From: Streptomyces tropicalis
GTDB lineage: Bacteria > Actinomycetota > Actinomycetes > Streptomycetales > Streptomycetaceae
Length of the DNA stretch: 40,664 nucleotides
Assembly (NCBI RefSeq): GCF_029269835.1
Contig: NZ_JARJBB010000030.1
Coordinates: forward strand, 1 to 40,664
Reading direction: 5' to 3'
This document shows, piece by piece, positions 32,890-40,589 of this stretch. The position numbers and the translations under genes were made by a program. Below the pieces are notes generated by a model. That model made no database searches and was not told the DNA's origin. It saw nothing but the letters and a program-made list of their open reading frames with translations. Each line of letters starts with the position of its first letter. The first letter of the stretch is position 1.

Positions 32890-32938
32890 AACTAGACAAG
32901 GTAACGAAAAGCCGCCGCATCCCGGGGAGGGACCGCCG

Positions 32939-34447
32939 CTGACTGTCCACCACCTCAACCAGCTCCTGCTCGTCTGCTCGCTCGTCCTGCTCGTCGCCGT
33001 CGCAGCGGTCCGCATCTCGTCGCGCAGCGGGCTCCCCAGCCTGCTCGTCTACCTGGGCATCGGCGTCCTCATGGGCCAGGACGGCCTCGTCCACATCCAC
33101 TTCAGCAACGCCGAACTGACCCAGGTCATCGGATACGCGGCCCTCGTCGTGATCCTGGCCGAGGGCGGTCTGGGCACGAAGTGGAAGGAGATCGAACCGG
33201 TCCTGCCGGCCGCCGTCGCCCTGGCACTGGCCGGGGTCGCGGTGAGCGTCGGCGTCACCGCGGCCGGCGCGCACTACCTCGTCGGTCTCCCGTGGCGGCA
33301 GGCGCTCATCATCGGCGCGGTGGTGTCCTCCACGGACGCGGCGGCCGTCTTCTCCGTGCTGCGGCGGATCCCCCTGCCCTCCCGCGTGACGGGCATGCTG
33401 GAGGCCGAGTCCGGGTTCAACGACGCCCCGGTGGTCATCCTGGTCGTCGCCTTCTCCACCTCCGGACCGGTCGAGCACTGGTACGTCCTGCTCGGCGACA
33501 TAGCCCTGGAACTGGCCATCGGCGCCGCCGTCGGCCTCGCGGTGGGCTGGCTCGGCTCCTGGGGCCTGCGGCACGTCGCCCTGCCCGCCTCCGGCCTCTA
33601 CCCGATCGCCGTGATGGCGATCGCGGTCAGCGCCTACGCCGCCGGCGCGCTCGCGCACGGCAGCGGCTTCCTCGCCGTCTACCTCGCCGCGATGACGCTC
33701 GGGAACGCCAAGCTGCCGCACTGGCCCGCCACTCGCGGCTTCGCCGAGGGCCTCGGCTGGATCGCCCAGATCGGCATGTTCGTCCTGCTCGGCCTGCTCG
33801 TCACCCCGCACGAACTGGGCGACGACATCTGGCCCGCCCTCGTCATCGGCCTGGTGCTCACCATGGTGGCCCGCCCGCTCAGCGTGGTCGCCAGCCTGCT
33901 GCCGTTCCGGGTGCCGTGGCAGGAGCAGACCCTGATGTCGTGGGCCGGGCTGCGCGGCGCCGTCCCCATCATCCTGGCCACGATCCCCATGGTGAACGGC
34001 GTCGACACCACCCACCGCATCTTCAACCTGGTCTTCGTCCTGGTCGTCGTCTACACCCTCGTGCAGGGCCCGACGCTGCCGTGGCTGGCCCGCACGCTGC
34101 GCCTCGGGCAGGGCCCCGAGGCGGCCGACCTCGGCATCGAGTCCGCGCCCCTGGAGCGGCTGCGCGGGCACCTGCTGTCCGTGGCGATCCCCAGGGGCTC
34201 GCGGATGCACGGCGTGGAGGTGGGCGAGCTGCGGCTGCCGGCCGGGGCCGCGGTCACGCTCGTGGTGCGGGAAGGCACGTCCTTCGTCCCCCTGCCCGCG
34301 ACGGTCCTGCGGCGCGGCGACGAGCTCCTGGTGGTCGCCACCGACCCGGTGCGCGAAGCGGCCGAGCGGCGGCTCCGCGCGGTCGGCCGGGGCGGCAAGC
34401 TGGCCGGCTGGCTCGGCACCGACGGGCCCGCCCCCGGCTCCCGCTGA
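32939..34447 (+). CDS. CPA1-type potassium/sodium-proton antiporter, apparent CTG start
   Basis: This 502-residue protein has about 12 membrane helices, the transport-site motif N161-D162 in ESGFNDAP, SSTDAAAVF before it, and a C-terminal cytoplasmic TrkA-C-like domain (about 400-480). It matches the NhaP2/CvrA potassium-proton antiporter group. The conserved N-terminus begins at CTG 32939 (LTVHHLNQLLL), with GGGGAGGG at 32924-32931. The only usual in-frame start upstream, ATG 32837, lies before the likely promoter, and no ATG/GTG/TTG follows until inside the membrane region. So a CTG start is the simplest reading. Confidence 0.88.
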   Translation: MTVHHLNQLLLVCSLVLLVAVAAVRISSRSGLPSLLVYLGIGVLMGQDGLVHIHFSNAELTQVIGYAALVVILAEGGLGTKWKEIEPVLPAAVALALAGVAVSVGVTAAGAHYLVGLPWRQALIIGAVVSSTDAAAVFSVLRRIPLPSRVTGMLEAESGFNDAPVVILVVAFSTSGPVEHWYVLLGDIALELAIGAAVGLAVGWLGSWGLRHVALPASGLYPIAVMAIAVSAYAAGALAHGSGFLAVYLAAMTLGNAKLPHWPATRGFAEGLGWIAQIGMFVLLGLLVTPHELGDDIWPALVIGLVLTMVARPLSVVASLLPFRVPWQEQTLMSWAGLRGAVPIILATIPMVNGVDTTHRIFNLVFVLVVVYTLVQGPTLPWLARTLRLGQGPEAADLGIESAPLERLRGHLLSVAIPRGSRMHGVEVGELRLPAGAAVTLVVREGTSFVPLPATVLRRGDELLVVATDPVREAAERRLRAVGRGGKLAGWLGTDGPAPGSR

Positions 34448-34784
34448 CCGGGCCGGGCGTCCCCGGGCGGGCCACGGCCCGGCGGCGCCCGCCCGAAGGG
34501 GGCACGGGAGCGGGCGCGCCCCGGCACCCCGTCGGCAATCCCAGGGAAACGGCCGGGACGGTGCCGGTTTTCACAGGCTCACCGCCCGGGACCCCCTGTA
34601 CGATGAAGGCGCACCCTGATCGAACCAACTCTGCCTGATGCAGAGCTGGCGCGACCGTATGGCGGCCGTCCGCCCCCCTCCGTGGGCACCGGCATCTACC
34701 GCAGTCCGCGCAAGAGGACAGCTCTCGGCGCCGAGGCCCCCACGCCATGAGGCCGCGCTACCAGGCGGCAGAAAGGCACGGGCC
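34448..34784. other. Gene-free region between antiporter and MFS genes
   Basis: This 337-bp stretch is GC-rich and has no credible gene. A short hairpin (34468-34481) lies soon after the antiporter stop and is too weak to call a terminator. TACGAT at 34599-34604 could be a -10 box, and a small inverted repeat CTCTGC/GCAGAG (34629-34645) follows it, upstream of the MFS gene. Confidence 0.5.
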
Positions 34785-36173
34785 GTGGCATCCACGGTCA
34801 CCACCGGACCGGCGGCGGACACGGCGGAGTCGACGACCTCGACGGCCGCGACCCACCCGGCGTCCTCCTCCCCCAGCTCCCCCAGCTCCCCCATCCCCCC
34901 CAGCCGCTCCGGCGCCCCGGCCGCCCCCGCCCGCCCGGGATACGGGCAGCTGCTGCGCACCCGCGGCGCGTGGACGTTCCTGCTGCCCGGCTTCGCGGCC
35001 CGCCAGCCGTTCGCGATGCTGACGATCTCCATCGTGCTGCTGGTGCAGCACACCACCGGCTCCTACGGCGCGGCGGGCGCCACCGCGGCCGCCACCGGCG
35101 TCTCCATGGCCCTGTTCGCGCCCTGGAGCGGACGGCTCGCCGACCGTCACGGGCAGCGCGCCGTGCTGGTCCCCGGCGTCCTGGTGCACACCCTCGCGGG
35201 CCTGGCGCTGACCGCGCTCGCCCTCGCACACGCCCCCCTGTGGGCGCTGTTCGCGGCCGCCGTGCCGACGGGCGCCTCGGTGCCGCAGGTCGGGCCCATG
35301 GTCCGGTCCCGGTGGGGTGTGACCCTGAAGGGCTCCCCGCTGATGAGCACCGCGGCGGCCTTCGAGTCGGTCACCGACGAGCTGACCTTCGTCGTGGGCC
35401 CGCTGCTCGCGACCGCCCTGTGCACCGCCGTCACCCCGGCCGCGGGCCTGGTGACGGAGGCCGCGCTGACCCTGGTCGGCGGTCTGCTGTTCGCGGCCCA
35501 GAAGCGCACCCAGCCGGCGGTCGGCACCGACGGGCACGCGCGCGTGGAGCACGCCTCGGCGCTGCGGATCCCCGGTGTGCGCGTCCTCGTCGCGACCTTC
35601 CTCGGCATCGGCTCGGTCTTCGGCGGCATGCAGGTGTCGCTGGCCGCGTTCACCGAGTCCATCGGCGAACCCGGCCTCAACGGCGTCCTCTACGGGGTCT
35701 TCGCCGCGGGGAACATGCTCTCCGGCGTGGTCTGCGGCGCCCTCGCCTGGAAGGTGGCCCCGCAGCGCCGCCTCGTCGTCGGGTACACGGCCCTGGCGCT
35801 GGCCGCTTCCGCGCTGTGGACCGCCCACTCGGTGGTCCTGCTCGGCGCCCTGGGCCTCCTCGTCGGCACCTGCATCGCCCCCTCCCTGATCACCGGCTAC
35901 ACGCTGGTCGAGGAGCTGGTCCCGGCCGGCGCCCGCACCGAGGCGTTCACCTGGCTCACCGGCGCCGTCGCGCTCGGCCAGGCCGCCGCCGTCACCGTCG
36001 CCGGCCAGCTGGAGGACCGGCTCTGGGGCGGCGCCGGGTTCCTCGTCCCGCTGGGCGGCACGGTGCTCGCCCTGGTCACCCTGGTGACCCTGCGGTCACG
36101 GCTCTCGGCACGGCCCACGGGCCGGACGGTCGCACGTGGCGTCGGTCACCGCGCGCCCGTGTCGGTGGACTGA
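34785..36173 (+). CDS. MFS transporter
   Basis: This 462-residue major facilitator protein has a disordered Ser/Thr/Pro/Ala-rich N-terminus of about 50 residues followed by twelve predicted helices. The loop between helices 2 and 3 carries GRLADRHGQRAVLV, the standard MFS motif A. GTG 34785 has AAAGG upstream with a rather long spacer; the frame is open to 34638 but that part does not look coding. Substrate unknown; the set of motifs fits drug- or metabolite-efflux members. A CIRCE-like site and the fmdB gene follow closely. Confidence 0.87.
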   Translation: MASTVTTGPAADTAESTTSTAATHPASSSPSSPSSPIPPSRSGAPAAPARPGYGQLLRTRGAWTFLLPGFAARQPFAMLTISIVLLVQHTTGSYGAAGATAAATGVSMALFAPWSGRLADRHGQRAVLVPGVLVHTLAGLALTALALAHAPLWALFAAAVPTGASVPQVGPMVRSRWGVTLKGSPLMSTAAAFESVTDELTFVVGPLLATALCTAVTPAAGLVTEAALTLVGGLLFAAQKRTQPAVGTDGHARVEHASALRIPGVRVLVATFLGIGSVFGGMQVSLAAFTESIGEPGLNGVLYGVFAAGNMLSGVVCGALAWKVAPQRRLVVGYTALALAASALWTAHSVVLLGALGLLVGTCIAPSLITGYTLVEELVPAGARTEAFTWLTGAVALGQAAAVTVAGQLEDRLWGGAGFLVPLGGTVLALVTLVTLRSRLSARPTGRTVARGVGHRAPVSVD

Positions 36174-36203
36174 TCCCGAGGAATACGTCACTATGGACCG
36201 TCG

Positions 36204-36230
36204 TTAGCACTCACTGAGTGAGAGTGCCAG
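36204..36230 (+). promoter_or_regulatory. CIRCE-like HrcA operator
   Basis: TTAGCACTC, nine bases, GAGTGCCAG. The left arm equals the CIRCE consensus and the right arm matches it at seven of nine bases (consensus GAGTGCTAA). Spacing is exactly nine. It lies 10 bp before the fmdB start and just upstream of the Shine-Dalgarno, the usual place for HrcA control of heat-shock genes. Confidence 0.85.
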
Positions 36231-36240
36231 GAGGAAGACA

Positions 36241-36573
36241 GTGCCGACCTACCAGTACCAGTGCACCGAGTGCGGCGAGGGCCTCGAGGCGGTGCAGAAG
36301 TTCACGGACGACGCCCTGACCGAGTGCCCGAACTGCAAGGGCCGCCTGAAGAAGGTGTTCTCGGCGGTCGGCATCGTCTTCAAGGGCTCCGGCTTCTACC
36401 GCAACGACAGCCGCGGCTCCTCCTCGAGCAGCAGCCCGGCGTCGTCGAAGTCGTCGAGCTCCTCGTCGTCCTCCGACTCGGGATCCTCGTCCTCCGGGTC
36501 CGCCGCCTCGTCCTCGTCCTCGACGGGTTCGTCGTCCGGCACGTCGAGCACGGCCGGCACCTCCGCCGCCTGA
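36241..36573 (+). CDS. FmdB-family zinc-ribbon protein
   Basis: This protein has 110 residues. Residues 1-45 form the FmdB/CxxC_CXXC zinc ribbon: PTYQYQC8-TEC11 and C29-PNC32, followed by KGSGFYRNDSR. The remaining 60 residues are almost only serine with some glycine, alanine and threonine, a low-complexity tail of unknown use. GTG 36241 is preceded by GGAGGAAG. FmdB-like proteins are poorly understood; the name comes from a regulator of formamidase/amidase genes. The CIRCE-like operator directly upstream suggests heat-shock control through HrcA. Confidence 0.88.
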   Translation: MPTYQYQCTECGEGLEAVQKFTDDALTECPNCKGRLKKVFSAVGIVFKGSGFYRNDSRGSSSSSSPASSKSSSSSSSSDSGSSSSGSAASSSSSTGSSSGTSSTAGTSAA

Positions 36574-36593
36574 CCCCTCCTTTTCTTCCCCGG

Positions 36594-36619
36594 ACCCCGC
36601 CGTGGCACGACGGCGGGGT
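36594..36619 (+). terminator. Hairpin after fmdB
   Basis: Ten-base perfect arms flank a 6-base loop and start 20 bp after the stop codon, preceded by a T-rich TTTTCTT. Confidence 0.7.
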
Positions 36620-36673
36620 TCTCGGCGTGCGCGGGTGGGGCGGGTGGACCGGGACTCCGGGGCGGACCCGGCG

Positions 36674-36761
36674 GGGCTGCGGTGCGGGGTCTGTCGGGCT
36701 GCGGTGCGGGTCCGGTAGGGCTGCGGTCCGGGTCCCGTCGGGCTGCGGTCCGGGGCGGGAT
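36674..36761. repeat. Four tandem copies of a 22-bp repeat
   Basis: Units start with GGGCTGCGGT at 36674, 36696, 36718 and 36740, exactly 22 bp apart, with small differences at the ends of units. It is intergenic, between the fmdB terminator and the phosphorylase promoter. No coding role is seen. Confidence 0.85.
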
Positions 36762-36805
36762 GGGGTCCGCCGGTCACCGGGGTCGGCGCCGCGGAGGCGG
36801 GCGGA

Positions 36806-36811
36806 TAGTGT
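36806..36811 (+). promoter_or_regulatory. -10 box TAGTGT of a leaderless phosphorylase gene
   Basis: TAGTGT is followed after seven bases by ATG 36819, and no ribosome site lies between them. Confidence 0.45.
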
Positions 36812-36818
36812 GCCGGAC

Positions 36819-37652
36819 ATGGCGAACGCAGAGATCGGCGTAATCGGCGGTTCCGGCTTCTACTCGTTCCTCGACGACGTGACCGAGATCGAAGTGGACA
36901 CCCCGTACGGGAAGCCCAGCGACTCCCTCTTCCTCGGCGAGATCGCCGGCCGCAGGGTCGCCTTCCTGCCCCGGCACGGCCGCGGGCACCACCTCCCCCC
37001 GCACCGCATCAACTACCGCGCCAACCTGTGGGCGCTGCGGTCCGCGGGTGTGCGCCAGGTCCTCGGCCCGTGCGCGGTGGGCGGCCTGCGCCCCGAGTAC
37101 GGGCCCGGCACCCTGCTCGTGCCGGACCAGTTCGTCGACCGGACCAAGTCCCGCGCGCAGACGTACTTCGACGGGTCTCCGCTGCCCGACGGCACCGTGC
37201 CGCACGTCCTCCACGTCTCGCTGGCCGACCCCTACTGCCCCCACGGGCGCACGGCCGCGCTGAAGGCGGCCCGCGGACGCGACTGGGAGGCCGTCGACGG
37301 CGGCACACTCGTCGTCGTGGAGGGGCCGCGCTTCTCGACCCGTGCCGAATCGTTGTGGCACCAGGCGCAGGGCTGGTCGGTGGTCGGCATGACCGGGCAT
37401 CCCGAGGCGGCGCTCGCCCGCGAACTGGAGCTCTGCTACACGTCGCTGACCCTCGTCACCGACCTCGACGCGGGCGCCGAGACCGGCGAGGGCGTCTCGC
37501 ACGAGGAGGTGCTCCGGGTGTTCGCCGCCAACGTCGAACGGCTGCGGGGCGTCCTCTTCGACGCGGTCGCCGCCCTGCCCGCCGGACCGGACCGGGACTG
37601 CCCGTGCGCACGGGCGCTGGGCGGCATGGACCCCGGATTCACCCTGCCGTAG
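36819..37652 (+). CDS. mtnP: S-methyl-5'-thioadenosine phosphorylase
   Basis: This 277-residue protein of the PNP/MTAP family splits methylthioadenosine, a by-product of polyamine and related synthesis, into adenine and methylthioribose-1-phosphate. The N-terminus IGVIGGSGFYSF, RHGRGHHLPPHRINYRAN, the GPRFSTRAES phosphate/nucleoside loop and VGMTGHPEAALARELE are all standard. It could also be an inosine-preferring MTIP; the two are hard to separate by eye. The start at ATG 36819 gives the usual MANAEIGVIGGSG, probably from a leaderless transcript. Confidence 0.92.
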   Translation: MANAEIGVIGGSGFYSFLDDVTEIEVDTPYGKPSDSLFLGEIAGRRVAFLPRHGRGHHLPPHRINYRANLWALRSAGVRQVLGPCAVGGLRPEYGPGTLLVPDQFVDRTKSRAQTYFDGSPLPDGTVPHVLHVSLADPYCPHGRTAALKAARGRDWEAVDGGTLVVVEGPRFSTRAESLWHQAQGWSVVGMTGHPEAALARELELCYTSLTLVTDLDAGAETGEGVSHEEVLRVFAANVERLRGVLFDAVAALPAGPDRDCPCARALGGMDPGFTLP

Positions 37653-37761
37653 CGGGAGGCGGAGGCAGGGCGGGGCAGGGCGGGGACCCGGTGGAGGTTC
37701 CCCTTCGAGTGGGGGTGTTGGGGACGGACGCCGGGCGGACCGCCTCGTTCGGGTGAGCGAG

Positions 37762-37770
37762 TTGTCCACA
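37762..37770 (+). promoter_or_regulatory. DnaA-box 9-mer TTGTCCACA
   Basis: This is an exact match to the preferred Streptomyces DnaA box, within the palindrome GTTGT-CC-ACAAC (37761-37772), 26 bp before the start of the SAF-like gene. It is single, so not an origin. Confidence 0.5.
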
Positions 37771-37795
37771 ACCCACGGGTAGTCCACGGGCTCCG

Positions 37796-38689
37796 GTGGA
37801 CCCGGCCGGAATCGCGGATCGTGAGGTCGTCAGCCGATCCCACGTCACAGGCGGTGAACCCGTGCCCGCTCCGTACGCTCCGTCGTCCCCCTCCATTCCG
37901 TCGTCCCCCTCCATTCCGTCGTCCCCCTCCATTCCGTCGCGGCCGTACGCCCCGTCCCTTCCGGGCGCCCCGTCGTCTCGGCGCTTCCCGTCGTTTCCGC
38001 CCTCCCCGGAGGCGCTGTCCGCCGTAGCCCCCGCATCACCTCCGCCCCCATGGGAGCCCACGGTTCCTTCCGGCCCTCCGTGCTCCCCCGACCCGCCGGG
38101 CCCTCCGGCCCCTCCCCTCACTTCCGCCCCGGCTGTCCCGGCCGGCCCGGCCGGCTCCTGGGAACCGCCCGGCACGGACGCTCCCGCCCCCTGCGCAGTG
38201 CCGCTGTTCGCGCCCGTACGGGTACGCGGCGGCCGTCACGGGCTGCGGCGGCTGGTGCTGCGCCGCAGACGTGCCCTGGCGACCGGGCTCGCCGTCACCG
38301 CGGCCGCCCTGGTGGCGGCGGTGACGTGGGACGGGCATGACACGTCCCGGATCGGGCAGCCGAGGGGACATCCCGCGGTACGTGGCCGGACGCAGCCGCA
38401 CGGCGCGGACGCCATGGGCGTGGTGACCGCACCGGTGCGGATCGCGGACGCGGCCACGGTCCGGCTGCTGCGGCCCGGCGACCGGGTCGACGTCATCGCC
38501 GCGGAGGATCCGGCGACGGGCGCCGCAGCGCACGTGGTCGCCCGCGGGGCGCGCGTGGCGGCCGTGCCGGACCCGGTGGAGGACCGGGGCGGCAGCGGCG
38601 CGCTCGTCGCCCTGTCCGTGCCGCGCGCCGCGGCGGCACGGCTGGCCGGTGCCGCAGCGACGGCCCGGCTGGCGGTGACGCTGTGGTGA
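37796..38689 (+). CDS. Membrane protein with SAF/RcpC-like domain
   Basis: The 297 residues as given comprise a proline/serine-rich N-terminal 140 residues, an arginine-rich juxtamembrane stretch, one transmembrane helix at about 160-178, and an exported domain at about 200-297. That domain has VVTAPVRIADAATVRLLRPGDRVDVIA, as in SAF/RcpC (CpaB-like) domains of Flp pilus assembly. No pilus genes are nearby. The true start is unclear: GTG 37796 and GTG 37862 are both in frame and neither has a good ribosome site. The first part also carries an 18-bp coding repeat. Sporadic relatives in Streptomyces are of unknown function. Confidence 0.75.
   Translation: MDPAGIADREVVSRSHVTGGEPVPAPYAPSSPSIPSSPSIPSSPSIPSRPYAPSLPGAPSSRRFPSFPPSPEALSAVAPASPPPPWEPTVPSGPPCSPDPPGPPAPPLTSAPAVPAGPAGSWEPPGTDAPAPCAVPLFAPVRVRGGRHGLRRLVLRRRRALATGLAVTAAALVAAVTWDGHDTSRIGQPRGHPAVRGRTQPHGADAMGVVTAPVRIADAATVRLLRPGDRVDVIAAEDPATGAAAHVVARGARVAAVPDPVEDRGGSGALVALSVPRAAAARLAGAAATARLAVTLW
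37880..37933 (+). repeat. Three copies of an 18-bp coding repeat
   Basis: The unit beginning CCGTCGTCCCC occurs at 37880, 37898 and 37916 without a mismatch. It encodes a repeated SSPSIP hexapeptide in the proline-rich N-terminus of the SAF-like protein. Confidence 0.9.
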
Positions 38690-38746
38690 CCCGTAGGTTG
38701 CGGAGCTGTTTGTTCCACAACCAGATTGTCGGAGGAGGACTCCCAG

Positions 38747-39205
38747 GTGAGCGAGAAGAAGGACCCGGGCGTCTGGCAGGGCTTCAAGGCCTTCCTGATG
38801 CGCGGGAACGTCGTCGATCTGGCCGTCGCCGTGGTCGTCGGCGCCGCCTTCAGCAACATCGTCAACTCCGTGGTGAAGGGAGTGATCAACCCGGTCGTCG
38901 GAGCGATCGGCACCCAGGACCTCGACCACTACACCTCGTGCCTGAGCCCGCAGTGCACGGCGAAGGAGGGCATCACCATCGCGTGGGGCTCGGTGCTCGG
39001 CGCCGCCCTGCAGTTCGCGATCACCGCTGCGGTCGTCTACTTCCTCATGGTGCTGCCCATGGCCAAGTTCCTGGCCCGGCAGGAGGCCCGCAGGAAGGAA
39101 CGGGCGGGCACGCAGGAGATCATCGAGGTCACCGAGCTGGAAGTCCTCAAGCAGATCCGCGACGAACTCGTCGCGCAGCGCGGCCCCGAGCACAGCCGGA
39201 GCTGA
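38747..39205 (+). CDS. mscL: Large-conductance mechanosensitive channel MscL
   Basis: This 152-residue inner-membrane channel opens under osmotic down-shock. The N-terminal helix and first membrane helix show FKAFLMRGNVVDLAVAVVVGAAF, the pore-lining block. A periplasmic loop with two cysteines is followed by the second helix (ALQFAITAAVVYFLMVLP). The C-terminal bundle is EVLKQIRDEL. GTG 38747 has GGAGGAGG at 38731-38738, better than an upstream in-frame ATG at 38726. The protein is slightly longer than the 136-residue E. coli form, mostly in the loop and C-terminus. Confidence 0.96.
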   Translation: MSEKKDPGVWQGFKAFLMRGNVVDLAVAVVVGAAFSNIVNSVVKGVINPVVGAIGTQDLDHYTSCLSPQCTAKEGITIAWGSVLGAALQFAITAAVVYFLMVLPMAKFLARQEARRKERAGTQEIIEVTELEVLKQIRDELVAQRGPEHSRS

Positions 39206-39308
39206 CGTCCGGGCCGGCCGGCTCCGGGGGCGGAGGCTCCCGGGCCGCCGGACGGGCAGGACCCACCGGCCCGGCAGGGCCGGCCGGCACGGTGGACGCG
39301 CCGGAGGT

Positions 39309-39479
39309 TCAGAGGTGGTGGGGCGGCTTCTCGTCGAGGAAGCGCTTCAGGTCGGCGGCGGCGTCACCGTGCGGCCGCTCGCCCCAACCGCGGTCGGTGT
39401 CGTCCGCGGACTGCTGGCTCAGCGGGTCGTCGAAGACCAGCGCGTTCTTCGGATCACGCGGCTCGGGGGCAGTGCTCAT
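39309..39479 (-). CDS. Small conserved-looking protein
   Basis: This 56-residue soluble acidic protein runs from MSTAPEPRDPKN to EKPPHHL. No domain is recognised. ATG 39479 is preceded by GGAGG only one base away, unusually close; no other start fits better. It converges on mscL with 103 bp between and is divergent from the peptidase gene. I believe it is real because codon bias and the ribosome site agree, but the evidence is modest. Confidence 0.6.
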   Translation of the reverse strand: MSTAPEPRDPKNALVFDDPLSQQSADDTDRGWGERPHGDAAADLKRFLDEKPPHHL

Positions 39480-39560
39480 ACCTCCAGAGTACGGTCCGCC
39501 GCCGCCACGGCCGCCCCCGCGGCGCCCACGGCACGGGGTCGCGCGGGAAGACTGGCTTCC

Positions 39561-40589
39561 ATGACATCTGACTCTTTGACGGACGTCGCCGGTGTGCGTG
39601 TGGGGCACGCCACGTTCAGGGGCGACGGATGGCTCACCGGCACCACCGTCGTGCTCGCGCCGGAGGGCGGTGCCGTCGCCGCCGTCGACGTACGCGGGGG
39701 CGGGCCCGGCACCAAAGAAACCGACGCGCTCGACCCCCGGAACCTGGTGCGCACGGTCGAGGCGATCGTGCTGACCGGCGGCAGCGCGTACGGGCTCGAC
39801 GCGGCCTCCGGGGTGATGGGCTGGCTGGAGGAGCGGGGGCGCGGGGTGCGCGTGGGGCAGGACCCGGCGCACGTCGTGCCGGTGGTGCCCGCCGCCTGCA
39901 TCTTCGACCTCGGCCGCGGCGGCGACTTCCGGGCCCGCCCGGACGCGGCCGCCGGGCGCGCCGCAGTGGAGGACGCGGCTGCCGGGGCGCCCGGCACTCC
40001 GGTGCCGGAGGGCTGCGTCGGCGCGGGGACGGGCGCGGCCGTCGGACCGCTCAAGGGCGGGGTGGGCTCCGCGAGCACGGTGCTGGGCTCGGGGATCACG
40101 GTGGCGGCGCTGGCGGTGGCCAACGCGGCGGGATCCGCGGTGGATCCGGAAACGGGGGTGCTGTACGGGGAGTTGTTCGGGGGGCGGGTCGCGTACCCGG
40201 AGCCGTCCGTCCACGAGGCCGCGCGGCAGCGGCTCGCCGAGTCGGCCGCGAAGCACGGCGTCCCTCCGCTGAACACCACGCTGGCCGTCGTCGCCACCGA
40301 CGCGGACCTGACCAAGGCGCAGGCCCAGAAGCTGGCCGGCACGGCCCACGACGGCATCGCCCGCGCGGTGCGGCCCGTGCACCTGCTGAACGACGGGGAC
40401 ACCGTGTTCGCCCTCGCCACCGGCGCCCGTCCGCTGGACGCGGGCCGTCCCCTCGCCCTCAACGAGGTCTTGGCGGCGGGCGCGGACATGGTGACCCGCG
40501 CGATCGTCCGCGCGGTACGCGCGGCGGAGCCGGTGACGGGTCCGGACGGCGAGTGGCCGACGTACGGGGAGTTGTACGGGGGCAGGTAG
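39561..40589 (+). CDS. P1-family (DmpA/NylC-type) autoprocessing peptidase
   Basis: This 342-residue enzyme of the S58/P1 family belongs to the DOM fold, which cuts itself to make an alpha and a beta chain. The N-terminus LTDVAGVRVGHAT, VLTGGSAYGLDAA, GTGAAVGPLKGGVGSAS and the processing site LN238-T239-T are visible; Thr239 would be the new N-terminal nucleophile. Relatives include aminopeptidases (DmpA), endo-type 6-aminohexanoate hydrolases (NylC) and cysteine-transfer enzymes; the substrate is unknown. ATG 39561 has no ribosome site and may be leaderless. The following 75 bases to the window end hold nothing recognisable. Confidence 0.9.
   Translation: MTSDSLTDVAGVRVGHATFRGDGWLTGTTVVLAPEGGAVAAVDVRGGGPGTKETDALDPRNLVRTVEAIVLTGGSAYGLDAASGVMGWLEERGRGVRVGQDPAHVVPVVPAACIFDLGRGGDFRARPDAAAGRAAVEDAAAGAPGTPVPEGCVGAGTGAAVGPLKGGVGSASTVLGSGITVAALAVANAAGSAVDPETGVLYGELFGGRVAYPEPSVHEAARQRLAESAAKHGVPPLNTTLAVVATDADLTKAQAQKLAGTAHDGIARAVRPVHLLNDGDTVFALATGARPLDAGRPLALNEVLAAGADMVTRAIVRAVRAAEPVTGPDGEWPTYGELYGGR

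Noticed and set aside
32837..32938. Extended N-terminus of the antiporter from ATG 32837
   Set aside because: The extension is hydrophilic and unlike the family, spans the likely promoter, and lies before the good ribosome site at 32924-32931.
37761..37772. Replication origin
   Set aside because: There is only one exact DnaA box, no cluster, and no dnaA or dnaN nearby.
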